A DNA stretch of 64,000 nt from Lientehia hominis (GCF_021044755.1 NZ_JAJNOR010000009.1:1-64000), one strand, 5' to 3'; shown: positions 50,378 through 59,469, counted from the first letter of the stretch. Numbers and translations: made by a program. The notes: generated from the sequence alone by a model not told the origin.

Positions 50378-52795
50378 TCACAAGGTCCGAGGGTATTTTT
50401 GCCGTCTTCCGTTCCATCTGGTGATCACCGTGGGAACAAGACGAGACATCAGCATTAGAAACGGATAAGATGCTCCCATTATCACCAGCAGTACCAGAAG
50501 CTGGGAGAACGTTAAAAGGACCAGGGAATACAGCTTCCCAAACAAAACCACATTCAGGGCCATGGCAGCAGCCATGGACGCCCAAATGGCAAACCTCTTT
50601 CCGTCAAAGGGACAGCAGACCTGTGCCAGCACTAAAATACCCACAAACCCCACAGTAATACCCGCCATGGTATTCATGACCTCTACCGGATATCCCATGA
50701 TCTTACATGCGACGGAGACTGTAAGCACCGCACACACATTAGTAAGGCCGCCGGGAAAAGCCTTAGCCAGCACATTATATATAAATTTTCCCCTTATCAG
50801 CCCTTCATTCGGCTCCAAAGCCAGAAAGAAGGACGGGATTCCGATGGTAAACCCGCTGATCATAGTCAGCTGTATCGGCGTGAGGGGATAAGGGAGCGGA
50901 GCAAATAAGAGAACAATCGTCACTAAAAAAGAAAAAATATTTTTTACCAGAAACAAGGCGGCCGCCCGCTCAATGTTGTTGATTACTCTTCTTCCTTCCG
51001 CCACTACCTTCGGCATAGAGGCAAAATCCGAATCCAGCAGAACCAGATGGGCCGCGTGACAGGCTGCGTCACTGCCGGAAGCCATGGCCACGCCGCAGTC
51101 CGCATCCTTTAGGGCGAGCACATCATTCACTCCGTCCCCGGTCATCGCCACTGTATGCCCGGCCTTCTTCAGTGCTTTGATAAATGAGCGTTTCTGCTCG
51201 GGTGTCACCCGGCCGAATACCGTATAACGTTCTGCCGCTTTTTCTATGGATTCTTCTGTCTCCAGCGTCCTGGCATCAATATAATTTTCCGCGCCCGCTA
51301 TGGCCGCCCGCTGTGCGACCTTAGAGACCGCCTCCGGGTTATCTCCAGATATTACCTTGACGATGACTCCCTGTTCCCGGAAAAAACGAAAGGTCTCCGC
51401 CGCGTTTTCCCTGATATTATTGGCAATGACGATATATGCGGCGGGGCGGAATGTCCCGGTCAGCGGGCGGCCTTCATCCAATTGCCCGAGATACTCCCCC
51501 ACAAGAATGATCCGTTCTCCCCGGCGGGAATGACGTCCGATACGTTTTGAGAGCTGGGGGAAATTCCCTCTCAGCAAAACCTCCGGGGCTCCTACCACAA
51601 AGGTGCCCTTCCCCCGAAAAGCAACGGCGCTCCATTTTGACGAGGATTGAAATGGAATTTTGCGGGATACCTCCCACGGTATCTGCTTCCCAAAATATCG
51701 CCGCATGGCCATAGCCGTCTCGTTGTCGGCTTCCATCTGCGTGTAAAAAGCGTTCAGCATCTCCGTAACATATGCCTGGCTGTAATGTTCCTCATCCAGA
51801 TAAACAACCTGATGTACCCTCATGGAGGGTTCTGTGATAGTACCGGTCTTATCCACACACAGCACGTCCACCCTGGCAAGTGTCTCAATACAGCTCATTT
51901 CGTGTACCACGGTCCGGTTCTTCCCGAGACGCATCACACTGAGCGCAAGGGCCACACTGGTCAGCAGATATAACCCTTCCGGTATCATACCCACCAAAGC
52001 CGCTATCACCGCAACCGCCGCCCGCGGAATATCCAGCTCCATGATCCAGTGCTGTTTCCAAAACAGCAAAAGTCCAAGAGGGATCAAGAGTACGGCAATG
52101 ACATGAAGTATCCGGTCAAGGGAGTCCATCATCTCCGACTTTTTTCCGAATCCCTTCTTCTTCGCTTCCATCGTCAGCCGTGAAACATAGGAATCCTCAC
52201 CCACATGAGTCAGTCTCGCCCGGCACTTTCCGGAAAGAACAAAACTGCCGGATTTAAGCGCCGATCGCTTCTGTTTATAAACGGCGTCCGCTTCCCCGGT
52301 TATCAGTGCTTCGCTGACCCTGACTTCCCCGTCCAGTACCGCCGCATCCGCCGGTATCTGGCAGCCTGCCTTAAATACCACCACGTCATCCCGCACCAAT
52401 TCTTCGGATGCAAGCTCTCTTTCCTTCCCGTCTCTGATCACATGGAATCTGGAGGCAGAAAGAAGCGAAAGCTGATCTACCACCCGTTTGGAACGCAGCT
52501 GCTGAATGATGCCGATGACTGCGTTGACCACGACCGCGATCAAAAACAGCATCTGTTTATAGCGCCTCACCAAAATCAGACAGACCGCCAGGACCGCGAA
52601 TATCAGATTAAAGAATGTAAACACATTTCCCACTATGATCTGTCCTGTGGTTTTAGAGGGCGCTTCCACCGGAAGATTTTGCAGGCCGGCCTGTTTCCTG
52701 TCCTTTACCTGCCCATCGGTCAATCCTCTGTCCGGCTCCGAATAAATCACCGGTACTTTTTGAAGATGTGCTTTTCCCCTGTCCTCATGCCCCAT
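50378..52795 (-). CDS. HAD-IC P-type cation ATPase (CtpE-like)
   Basis: The 805-residue pump has the phosphorylation motif VLCVDKTGTITE near 309-320, the hinge MTGDGVNDVLALKDADCGVAM near 539-559 and PEGLYLLTSVALAL in the cation-site segment. The last motif and overall size resemble CtpE-type Ca2+ pumps rather than heavy-metal (no CPC) or classical P2 pumps. About ten membrane segments are visible. GGGGGAGGGG precedes the ATG. An XRE gene lies upstream on the same strand; MarR lies downstream. Confidence 0.9.
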   Translation of the reverse strand: MGHEDRGKAHLQKVPVIYSEPDRGLTDGQVKDRKQAGLQNLPVEAPSKTTGQIIVGNVFTFFNLIFAVLAVCLILVRRYKQMLFLIAVVVNAVIGIIQQLRSKRVVDQLSLLSASRFHVIRDGKERELASEELVRDDVVVFKAGCQIPADAAVLDGEVRVSEALITGEADAVYKQKRSALKSGSFVLSGKCRARLTHVGEDSYVSRLTMEAKKKGFGKKSEMMDSLDRILHVIAVLLIPLGLLLFWKQHWIMELDIPRAAVAVIAALVGMIPEGLYLLTSVALALSVMRLGKNRTVVHEMSCIETLARVDVLCVDKTGTITEPSMRVHQVVYLDEEHYSQAYVTEMLNAFYTQMEADNETAMAMRRYFGKQIPWEVSRKIPFQSSSKWSAVAFRGKGTFVVGAPEVLLRGNFPQLSKRIGRHSRRGERIILVGEYLGQLDEGRPLTGTFRPAAYIVIANNIRENAAETFRFFREQGVIVKVISGDNPEAVSKVAQRAAIAGAENYIDARTLETEESIEKAAERYTVFGRVTPEQKRSFIKALKKAGHTVAMTGDGVNDVLALKDADCGVAMASGSDAACHAAHLVLLDSDFASMPKVVAEGRRVINNIERAAALFLVKNIFSFLVTIVLLFAPLPYPLTPIQLTMISGFTIGIPSFFLALEPNEGLIRGKFIYNVLAKAFPGGLTNVCAVLTVSVACKIMGYPVEVMNTMAGITVGFVGILVLAQVCCPFDGKRFAIWASMAAAMALNVVLFGKLYSLVLLTFSQLLVLLVIMGASYPFLMLMSRLVPTVITRWNGRRQKYPRTL

Positions 52796-52958
52796 ATGGG
52801 CCCCTCCCCCATTGTGATTTTCTGCAACATGATACTATTTTATCATTAAATATCCCGGTTGTGCAAGGCGGCTTAAATACCAAACTTCATTCCGCCTCCG
52901 TCATAGTCGATGACAATAAAGCCAGTTCTGTATTCGGTCGTCGGCCTCCGCGGCCTCT

Positions 52959-53249
52959 CTACATTGTTTTCGTAAAATGCCGGCGTCCTGCACCAGAAGC
53001 TGCCGTACCGACATCTTTATCCCTCCTGCTCTTTTCCGCCCTGGATTTCCTTTCACTCTCATGGAACAAAAAAATTTCTTCAATGGAACATCCAAATACC
53101 TGAGCAATGTCATAAGCCAGCCAGATTGATGGTTCAAATTTCCCTGTCTCAACCGCATTGACTGCCTGTCTGGAGACTCCTGCCAGCTTTCCCAGCTGTT
53201 CCTGAGTAAGCCCCCTGGCTTCCCGAAGAACTTTAACTCTATTTTTCAT
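52959..53249 (-). CDS. XRE-family regulator with a long basic tail
   Basis: The 96-residue protein starts at MKNRVKVLREARGLTQEQL with AGAGGTT upstream. The HTH covers residues 1-64 (LGKLAGVSRQAVNAVETGKFEPS, then LAYDIAQVFGCSIEEIF). Residues 65-96 are basic and low in hydrophobics, longer than the usual 65-70-residue form. The promoter at 53443-53471 is consensus and carries a palindrome just after the -10 box, suggesting autoregulation. The leader between them is about 190 nt and has no clear gene. Confidence 0.82.
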   Translation of the reverse strand: MKNRVKVLREARGLTQEQLGKLAGVSRQAVNAVETGKFEPSIWLAYDIAQVFGCSIEEIFLFHESERKSRAEKSRRDKDVGTAASGAGRRHFTKTM

Positions 53250-53423
53250 ATAATCCAACCTCTAACTCTTCTTCCCCCGCCCATAGGCAAGTCCGGAATT
53301 GTTCTGCCGGTTTACTGCCTGCCACACCGTTATGGATGTGCGCCATATCCCTGATTCCAGAAAAGAATCCGATATCCGCAAAGCGTTTTTGATTGCAAAG
53401 ACAAGTTTATTTGGAAAGGTTTC

Positions 53424-53471
53424 GTAAAGTATACCTTACTCCATTATAAAGAACGTTTTTTCTCTTGTCAA
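53424..53471 (-). promoter_or_regulatory. Consensus promoter and palindromic operator of the XRE gene
   Basis: TTGACA (53471-53466), 17-nt spacer and TATAAT (53448-53443) match the sigma-A consensus perfectly. GTAAAGTATACCTTAC (53424-53439) is a near-perfect palindrome directly downstream of the -10 box. Confidence 0.8.
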
Positions 53472-53548
53472 TAAACCGACGCTATTCCATGTTTAAAGAT
53501 AAATCCGCAAATCAGGACAGCAGTAAGGTTAAATAGAACTGTTTTTGT

Positions 53549-53577
53549 TTGCAAGCGATATCGAATAATCGTATAAT
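53549..53577 (+). promoter_or_regulatory. Promoter of the XRE-membrane protein gene
   Basis: TTGCAA (53549-53554), 17-nt spacer, TATAAT (53572-53577). A CGTTGC/GCAACG hairpin lies in the leader. Confidence 0.75.
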
Positions 53578-53676
53578 AATCTCTATAAATCTTGAATGTT
53601 AATGTGCGTTGCTTGCAGCAACGGGCAGTTCCTCATATAATAGCGGCAACATCTGAAAGAAAAGAGGTTATCCTTA

Positions 53677-54189
53677 ATGCTGAACGAAAACATGAAAGCA
53701 ATCAGAAAATCAAAAGGACTTTCTCAAGAAGAACTTGCTGTCAAGCTGAATGTGGTGCGGCAAACAATCTCTAAATGGGAGCAGGGGTTGTCAGTTCCTG
53801 ATTCTGATATGTTAATCTCCATATCGAAAGTGCTTGAAACACCCGTAAGCACTTTGCTTGGGGAAACGGTTGCCGAGTCAAAAGTTGATGACTTAAAAGC
53901 GATTTCCGAAAAACTGGAAATTATAAACTTACAATTTGCTCAAAGGAAAACTGCGAGAAGAAAACTACTTCATTGGCTATTTATCTCATTGTGTATGATA
54001 ATAGTTACAATTTCTACGGTCTTGATAATATTAAATAGTCCTTACCTGGGCTGGGATTATAATGACCCCGAAACCGCCGTTTTAGGAGTAGCTTTTCATT
54101 CATTTGAATGGCTGTTTGTCAGGTTGGCACCGATTATCCTTATTGGAGCAATCGTTGGAATTTTCATGACACGGAAGAAGCCTGCGTGA
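53677..54189 (+). CDS. XRE-family regulator with C-terminal membrane segments
   Basis: The 170-residue protein has an N-terminal HTH (MKAIRKSKGLSQEELAVKLNV, then RQTISKWEQGLSVPD) over residues 1-62, a short linker, and two membrane segments near 99-121 and 147-165. Membrane-bound XRE proteins of this shape may sense envelope state or anchor DNA-binding at the membrane. AAAGAGG precedes the ATG. The base composition appears more AT-rich than its neighbours, a possible sign of transfer. It is monocistronic, with a terminator. Confidence 0.82.
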   Translation: MLNENMKAIRKSKGLSQEELAVKLNVVRQTISKWEQGLSVPDSDMLISISKVLETPVSTLLGETVAESKVDDLKAISEKLEIINLQFAQRKTARRKLLHWLFISLCMIIVTISTVLIILNSPYLGWDYNDPETAVLGVAFHSFEWLFVRLAPIILIGAIVGIFMTRKKPA

Positions 54190-54227
54190 TTTCAGGATAT
54201 AACATCAGGAACAGACAGCGCGTAATA

Positions 54228-54266
54228 ATAAAACGGTATCAGAGAAATCTCTGATACCGTTTTATT
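54228..54266. terminator. Terminator between the XRE-membrane gene and cotJC
   Basis: AAACGGTATCAGAGA pairs with TCTCTGATACCGTTT, with AT-rich flanks on both sides. It can serve both convergent units. Confidence 0.85.
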
Positions 54267-54280
54267 TGTATCACTGATGT

Positions 54281-54898
54281 TTATTGCTTCGCCTGCATCA
54301 TCTGCTTATCGAATTCCGGATTAAAATAGTAATAGTTCTTTGAATCCAGACTGTCTTTAATCTGCTCCAATGCCTCTCCGAAACGCTGGAAATGGACAAT
54401 CTCCCTTGCTCTTAGGAATTTAATGGGTTCTCTGATCTCTGGATCATCGATGATCCTCAGAATATTATCATACGTTGTCCTGGCCTTCTGTTCTGCCGCC
54501 AGATCTTCAAATAAGTCAGTGATCGCATCACCTTTTGACTGAAATTCGCATGCATTGAAAGGTATACCGCCTGCCGCCTGCGGCCAAAGTCCGGAGGTAT
54601 GATCGATATAATATGCGTCAAATCCTGCTGTCTTCGCATCTTCAGGCTTCATATCTTTTGTGAGCTGGTAGATGATCGCACATATCATTTCCATATGCGC
54701 CAGCTCTTCTGTACCGATATCAGTCAAAAGTCCTGCCGTCTTTTTGCATGGCATCGTATATCTTTGGGAAAGATATCTCATAGAAGCCGCCAATTCCCCA
54801 TCCGGTCCTCCGAACTGACTGATGATCAGCTGTGCGGATTTGGGACAGGTTTTTGTGATCTTAACGGGAAACTGAAGACGTTTTTCATAATTCCACAT
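54281..54898 (-). CDS. cotJC: Spore coat manganese catalase-like protein CotJC
   Basis: The 205-residue protein starts MWNYEKRLQFPVKI. The di-manganese ligands of the manganese-catalase family are visible as GELAASMRYLSQRY near 33-46, IGTEELAHMEMICAI near 62-76, DLAAEQKARTTYDNIL near 133-148 and REIVHFQRFGEAL near 166-178. CotJC is an inner spore-coat component. It overlaps cotJB by 14 nt and ends the cotJABC operon. Presence implies endospore formation. Confidence 0.95.
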   Translation of the reverse strand: MWNYEKRLQFPVKITKTCPKSAQLIISQFGGPDGELAASMRYLSQRYTMPCKKTAGLLTDIGTEELAHMEMICAIIYQLTKDMKPEDAKTAGFDAYYIDHTSGLWPQAAGGIPFNACEFQSKGDAITDLFEDLAAEQKARTTYDNILRIIDDPEIREPIKFLRAREIVHFQRFGEALEQIKDSLDSKNYYYFNPEFDKQMMQAKQ

Positions 54899-55175
54899 GA
54901 GCTCTTCCTCCTTCCTGACAGTCCCAGGGAAGAGGTCCGTCTACCCAGGTAAAATGCGGTTCTTTTTCCGGATGCTCTGTGCATACACAGTCGATGGTCA
55001 GAGGATTATAATTTTCTTCAAATTTTTTCAGAAGGTTTTTCCTCTCCGCGCTGTACTTACCAAACCATCCAAGAGCTTCCTTATCCGTTGGATGGGTATC
55101 CAGATAAAGGGATAGATCACTCAGCATAAAGCTGACTTCGTTTATCTGTTCCAATGCTTCACATCTACCTCCCAA
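54885..55175 (-). CDS. cotJB: Spore coat protein CotJB
   Basis: The 96-residue product is read from a TTG start (MGGRCEALEQINEVSF after formyl-Met) because AGGGAGG lies 8 nt upstream; an ATG eleven codons earlier has no ribosome site. SFMLSDLSLYLDTHPTDKEALGWF is the CotJB core. It overlaps cotJA by 11 nt and cotJC by 14 nt. The assigned start is inferred from the ribosome site and family alignment by eye. Confidence 0.88.
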   Translation of the reverse strand: MGGRCEALEQINEVSFMLSDLSLYLDTHPTDKEALGWFGKYSAERKNLLKKFEENYNPLTIDCVCTEHPEKEPHFTWVDGPLPWDCQEGGRAHVEL

Positions 55176-55359
55176 GAATCTCACCTCCCTTAAAAAAAGG
55201 CAGGTCAAGATTTCGGAACATCGTTCCCTGTTTCAATGCTTCCTTAGGCTCATATATTTCGCCAAAAGGCTGCTTCGGAACGGTTCCCATGGCCAGCACG
55301 CAGGTACATTCCTGCCTGAAGCCTTCCTTATGAGGCTTTCCATTACAAGTACATTCCAT
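55165..55359 (-). CDS. cotJA: Spore coat-associated protein CotJA
   Basis: The 64-residue protein contains LAMGTVPKQPFGEIYEPKEAL near 22-42, typical of CotJA, preceded by a Cys-rich stretch (Cys4, 18, 20). AAAGGAG precedes the ATG. It is the first gene of cotJABC, which is normally expressed in the mother cell under sigma-E. I find no clear sigma-E promoter, but a perfect 14-bp inverted repeat lies in the leader at 55382-55416. Confidence 0.9.
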   Translation of the reverse strand: MECTCNGKPHKEGFRQECTCVLAMGTVPKQPFGEIYEPKEALKQGTMFRNLDLPFFKGGEILGR

Positions 55360-55381
55360 AGCCGATCTCCTTTCTACACGT

Positions 55382-55416
55382 AATGATGATACGTTCGTTC
55401 ACAACGTATCATCATT
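55382..55416. repeat. Perfect 14-bp inverted repeat upstream of cotJA
   Basis: AATGATGATACGTT (55382-55395) and AACGTATCATCATT (55403-55416) are separated by 7 nt. On the plus strand a short TTTTTA follows, but no plus-strand gene ends here; on the minus strand there is no T tract. It may be an operator or a leader hairpin. Confidence 0.75.
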
Positions 55417-55497
55417 TTTAGTATGCCGCTTTTGCCTCGGTTCAACCGAAAACAAAATGGCTGATGTGGAGAAAGCTGTCAGCTATGGAAAGCAAAT

Positions 55498-56040
55498 TTA
55501 ATTTTTTTCGTCTTCCGCCTCCGTTTCCTCCAATGTATCCAGAGCGGCAGAAAACTTGGACGGCAGAGAAGATGAGATCAAATAGACCTTGTCTTCACCA
55601 TTTATCATAGCATAATATCCGTCGGCTGCCTCATTTTCGTTTCCGATGATGAGCTCTCTTGTTCCCTCCTTTGTTGTGATGGAAATCGTGTTGGACGGCG
55701 TATCCAGTCCATATTCCGAAAGCTCCTCATGATCTTCCAGTACCTGCACCGCCTGAATTTCTGCCAGCGCAGCTGCCATAGAGGCCATCGAGGTCTGGTT
55801 CATGGAAAGCTCATGGTTTCCGTCATAGCGCCACGTGTCTCCGTCCTTGGAAAAAGCGAGTGTGTCCTCTCCGCACACATACGAAAAGCCCGTAATAACG
55901 TCTGCTTCCATCTGATTGACGTAAACCTTCTCTTCTTCTCCACTGTCCGTTTTATTCAGATCCAGACGCCTTACCACAAAGTAAGCCCCAATACATATGA
56001 CCAGAAGTATCAGTACGATAATCAGTTTTTTCCCTTTCAT
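55498..56040 (-). CDS. DUF4340 domain lipoprotein-like anchor protein
   Basis: The 180-residue protein has an N-terminal membrane anchor (about 4-24) and an extracytoplasmic part with DTWRYDGNHELSMNQTSMASMAAAL near 67-91 and GLDTPSNTISITTKEGTRELIIGNE near 111-135, typical of DUF4340. Such proteins accompany GldG-type ABC systems. It overlaps the GldG-like gene by 4 nt and ends the operon. No Cys lipobox is present. Confidence 0.82.
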   Translation of the reverse strand: MKGKKLIIVLILLVICIGAYFVVRRLDLNKTDSGEEEKVYVNQMEADVITGFSYVCGEDTLAFSKDGDTWRYDGNHELSMNQTSMASMAAALAEIQAVQVLEDHEELSEYGLDTPSNTISITTKEGTRELIIGNENEAADGYYAMINGEDKVYLISSSLPSKFSAALDTLEETEAEDEKN

Positions 56041-57560
56041 CGTTTTCTCCTCCTATACCAGATGACGCCGCCGGAGGCCACTGACGCGATGGGAAGCACT
56101 GCCACCATGATGATGCTCCACCAGTTGACGTTTGCAGCTGTCATGGTCAGGTACTCCGTTTCCAGGCTTTTTGCAGGAATAGCCACTGTAGTCTCGTGGT
56201 CCACAAGGCTGCTCAGACAATTCATGACCAGTTCGTAATTTCCCCCTGAAACAATGTTGTCCATCTGTTCCTCCAGAAGATACCCGGAACCGAAATAGAC
56301 GATCTTCGTCTCCTCTCCCGTACCTTCCGTTCCTGTACCTTCTCCGTCCGGCTCATCGGTCGAACCGTCTTCCGAATCCTCTGTCGATCCCTCCGACGAT
56401 TCTTCGGAACCGGACAGTTTCTCTGTGATCAATACGCCCAGGTCAAAAGGACCGTCAATATCTCCTTTTTCCTTCTCTGTCGTCGTCATGTTGACCGCGT
56501 CTATTTTGGCGTAAGCAGAATCAGAGGTCTTCAGCAGACTTGTGATATCCACCGTTTCTCTTTTGGAATCCAATGTTTCAATTCCCTGAGAAATAAACGT
56601 GAACACTCTGCGGTTGGCGGAGGTCAAAGAAGAAGTCAGCGTACTGCTCTGGATGCCCGGAAGCAGATAAAAAGAACTCTGAGGATGATAGTAATTGGAA
56701 TCTCCTTCTCCTACCATGCTGTCCATGGGGGCCACCCCATAATATTCCAGAATGGAATTGAAATTGGGGAGAACCTCTCCGGTATAGGTGCTGGTAATGA
56801 AGGCCTTGCCGCCTTGCTTTAAGTAGTCGAGGATCATGGCAGTTTCTTCATCAGAAAAATCCTTCTGCGGGGAATTGATCAAAAGTGCGGCGGCATCCTC
56901 AGGAATCGAGGTGCGGGAGACGAGGCTTAAGGATTCTACATCAATATTCTCCTTTTCAATCTGTCCGGTCAATTCTGTGCTCAGTTCTCCTTCACTGTGC
57001 CCTTCCAGTACATAGATCTTTGGAATCTCTTCTGAGGTCACATATGCGACGGCGCTGGTGATCTGTCCTTCTCCATCAAATCCGGAGGTATATGCCTGAT
57101 ACGTGGAAGAGTCATAAGAAGTCTCATATAAATCGGAAGAAGAGATCACCCGGCTCTTTTCTCCGCATTCGACGATGAGGCTGCCGGCTTTCAGAGTATC
57201 AGATGTATAATTCCCGGCAAAGGTAGGATATTTCACCAAATCCTTCTCCACGACCTTAATATGGCCGGAATAGCTTTTGTACTGCTCCAGCAGGTTCTCC
57301 ACCATATTATCCGTGGAGCCGTCGTCTGTCAGCTTGTAGATCGTCACATCTTTGGACACACCCTTCAGCATATCCTTTGACTGATCGGACAGCGTATAAT
57401 ACTGATTGGCCGTCATATCCTTACTGGTGAATTTGGACGGAAGCTCCGCCACGATCAGATTGAGGATGATAATGATGGCGATGACTGCCGCCGCCCATAC
57501 AAGACTATAGGAGCCATGCTTGATATTTTTCTTGTTCCATTTTATATTCGGTCTTTTCAT
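56037..57560 (-). CDS. GldG-like ABC-2 auxiliary protein
   Basis: The 507-residue protein has membrane segments near 18-38 and near the C-terminus (about 480-500). Between them is a large extracytoplasmic domain with TANQYYTLSDQSKDMLKGVSKDVTIYKLTDD near 50-80, the start of the GldG/ABC-2 auxiliary family, and IYVLEGHSE near 185-193. A Ser/Glu/Gly-rich low-complexity stretch lies near 388-425. Partners are the ATPase and permease encoded just upstream. In gliding Bacteroidetes GldG is part of the gliding machine; in Firmicutes the substrate is unknown. Confidence 0.85.
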   Translation of the reverse strand: MKRPNIKWNKKNIKHGSYSLVWAAAVIAIIIILNLIVAELPSKFTSKDMTANQYYTLSDQSKDMLKGVSKDVTIYKLTDDGSTDNMVENLLEQYKSYSGHIKVVEKDLVKYPTFAGNYTSDTLKAGSLIVECGEKSRVISSSDLYETSYDSSTYQAYTSGFDGEGQITSAVAYVTSEEIPKIYVLEGHSEGELSTELTGQIEKENIDVESLSLVSRTSIPEDAAALLINSPQKDFSDEETAMILDYLKQGGKAFITSTYTGEVLPNFNSILEYYGVAPMDSMVGEGDSNYYHPQSSFYLLPGIQSSTLTSSLTSANRRVFTFISQGIETLDSKRETVDITSLLKTSDSAYAKIDAVNMTTTEKEKGDIDGPFDLGVLITEKLSGSEESSEGSTEDSEDGSTDEPDGEGTGTEGTGEETKIVYFGSGYLLEEQMDNIVSGGNYELVMNCLSSLVDHETTVAIPAKSLETEYLTMTAANVNWWSIIMVAVLPIASVASGGVIWYRRRKR

Positions 57561-57572
57561 TTTGGCTCCCTC

Positions 57573-58436
57573 CTAACTCCACCGGCGCTTCTGGATAGAC
57601 TGTACAGAAAGACAGCCACACACAGCGATCACCGATATAAAATACAACACGGACCTCAAATCCAATATCCCATTCAGAAACTTGCTGAAAGGAGAACCGA
57701 AATCAAATATCCCGATGATTTTCTGAATTCCTCCGGCAAGCCAGGAGGATTTTGCAAAATAGCACACGGTCAGAAGGATAACAGCAAGTAAAAACAAGCC
57801 TCCCGAGATCACAGAGCTCTTTGTCATAGCGTATACCAGCAGGCAGACGAGCACCGCCGCCACGATCAGCGCGATATATGTGGCAAACGAGGTCCCTGAT
57901 ATAAAACTTCCCAAGGAATTCGCCATATAGCACAAAAAGCAGGCTCCAAAGGTAAGAACTGCCGCGAGCACAGGGCTTTCTGTAGTCGAAGACAGAAAAA
58001 GGCCCAGAGCCAGATAGGCACAACCTGCCAGAAAATACCCGAGAAGCGCTGTATAATCCGTTTTCAGGGGAACTGAACCAAAAGACGACAGGACCAGAGG
58101 ATAGCATCCGATAATCACCATGGGAATCAGGAAAATCGTGACCAGAGCCAGGTATTTACCCAATACGATCTTCCCCGGACTGACCGGGGAAGTCAGAAGA
58201 AGCTGGTCCGTTTTCTGCCGGCGTTCCTCTGCCATCACCTTCATGGTCAGAATAGGCGTCGTGACGAGAAATACAAAGCTGACTCCGGACAGCGTGTAAT
58301 CCAGATACGGATACCCGTACTGCAGATTATAAAATGTAAAATAGATACCCACCAAAAGCAGGTTCAGGGCTATGAACACATAGCCCAGCATGGAAGTGAG
58401 GTAAGACTTGACCTCTCTTTTATAAATTGCCAGCAT
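57573..58436 (-). CDS. ABC-2 type permease (GldF-like)
   Basis: The 287-residue permease has six or more membrane segments. It has MLAIYKREVKSYLTSMLGYVF at the start and VTTPILTMKVMAEERRQKTDQLLLTSPVS near 57-85, a phrase typical of GldF/NosY-type ABC-2 permeases. It overlaps the ATPase gene by 17 nt and is followed by the GldG-like gene after 12 nt. Confidence 0.88.
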   Translation of the reverse strand: MLAIYKREVKSYLTSMLGYVFIALNLLLVGIYFTFYNLQYGYPYLDYTLSGVSFVFLVTTPILTMKVMAEERRQKTDQLLLTSPVSPGKIVLGKYLALVTIFLIPMVIIGCYPLVLSSFGSVPLKTDYTALLGYFLAGCAYLALGLFLSSTTESPVLAAVLTFGACFLCYMANSLGSFISGTSFATYIALIVAAVLVCLLVYAMTKSSVISGGLFLLAVILLTVCYFAKSSWLAGGIQKIIGIFDFGSPFSKFLNGILDLRSVLYFISVIAVCGCLSVQSIQKRRWS

Positions 58437-59469
58437 GGTTTTCCTCCTCCTCTTCTAATTCTTCTTCGGGAGTTTTTTTAAGCCTGGTTCCAAACATCGA
58501 TTTTCTTCGGCCTTTTTCTTCCCCCTCAGGTTCCTCGCCGCCCTCTGTCAGCTCCAGGAACACGTCCTCCAGGCTCATGCTGGTCGTCATCAGCTCAAGA
58601 ATTGGCAGCTTTCTGTCAGCCATAGCAAAAAATATCTCTTCCCTGACGTCAGCCTCCGGTTCTGCTTCCAATGATACTTTAAGTACTCCTTCCTGTTCCG
58701 ATTCTTCACAGCAGAAGGAAGATACCTGGTGGATGTTCCCGACGGCACTCTCCACCTCCTGGGGACTTCCCTTTACTAAAAGAGACAGCTTCTGTGCTCC
58801 TGCCATCTCTTTGCTCAAATTCTCGGGGGTATCGCTGGCTACCAGCTTTCCTTTGGATATGATCATGATATAATCGCAGACCGCGCTGACCTCAGACAGG
58901 ATATGAGAGCTCAGAATAACGGTATGGTTCTTGCTGAGTGATTTGATGAGCTCCCGTATCTCGATCATCTGTTTCGGATCCAGCCCCACCGTCGGCTCAT
59001 CCAGGATCAGAATCTCCGGAAACCCAATCAGCGCCTGGGCAAGGCCGACTCTCTGACGGTATCCTTTGGAAAGGTTCTTGATGACACGGCCGCCCACATC
59101 TGTGATACCAGTCATCTCCATGACCTCCTGTATCATCTCTTTTCTCTTAGGTTTCTCCACTTGCTTTAGTTCTGCCGCAAAATTCAGATACTCCGCCACC
59201 GTCATATCGAAATACAGCGGCGGCTGTTCCGGCAGATAACCGATACATTTTTTTGCCGCCTCCGGTTCTTCCAGTATATCATGCCCATCTACTGTCACAG
59301 TCCCTTCCGTGGACGCGATATAACCGGTGATGATATTCATCGTCGTCGATTTGCCTGCGCCGTTTGGCCCAAGAAAACCATAAATCTGGCCCTTCTCAAC
59401 CGTGAAGTTCAAATTGTCCACCGCCAAATGGCCGCCATATTTCTTCACCAGATTTTTTACCTCAATCAA
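58420..59469 (-). CDS. ABC transporter ATPase (GldA-like)
   Basis: The 349-residue ATPase is read from a TTG start (MIEVKNLVKKYGG after formyl-Met), because AAAGGAGGA sits 5-14 nt upstream of it, inside the reading frame that begins at an ATG at 59490. Walker A GPNGAGKST, signature NLSKGYRQRVGLAQAL and Walker B ILILDEPTVGLDP are intact. A C-terminal extension (about 300-349) is charged. It heads a four-gene export operon (ATPase, permease, GldG-like, DUF4340). Confidence 0.9.
   Translation of the reverse strand: MIEVKNLVKKYGGHLAVDNLNFTVEKGQIYGFLGPNGAGKSTTMNIITGYIASTEGTVTVDGHDILEEPEAAKKCIGYLPEQPPLYFDMTVAEYLNFAAELKQVEKPKRKEMIQEVMEMTGITDVGGRVIKNLSKGYRQRVGLAQALIGFPEILILDEPTVGLDPKQMIEIRELIKSLSKNHTVILSSHILSEVSAVCDYIMIISKGKLVASDTPENLSKEMAGAQKLSLLVKGSPQEVESAVGNIHQVSSFCCEESEQEGVLKVSLEAEPEADVREEIFFAMADRKLPILELMTTSMSLEDVFLELTEGGEEPEGEEKGRRKSMFGTRLKKTPEEELEEEEENHAGNL

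Noticed and set aside
53259..53345. 35-codon frame in the leader of the XRE gene
   Set aside because: Only a weak ribosome site and no recognisable product; too little to call a gene.
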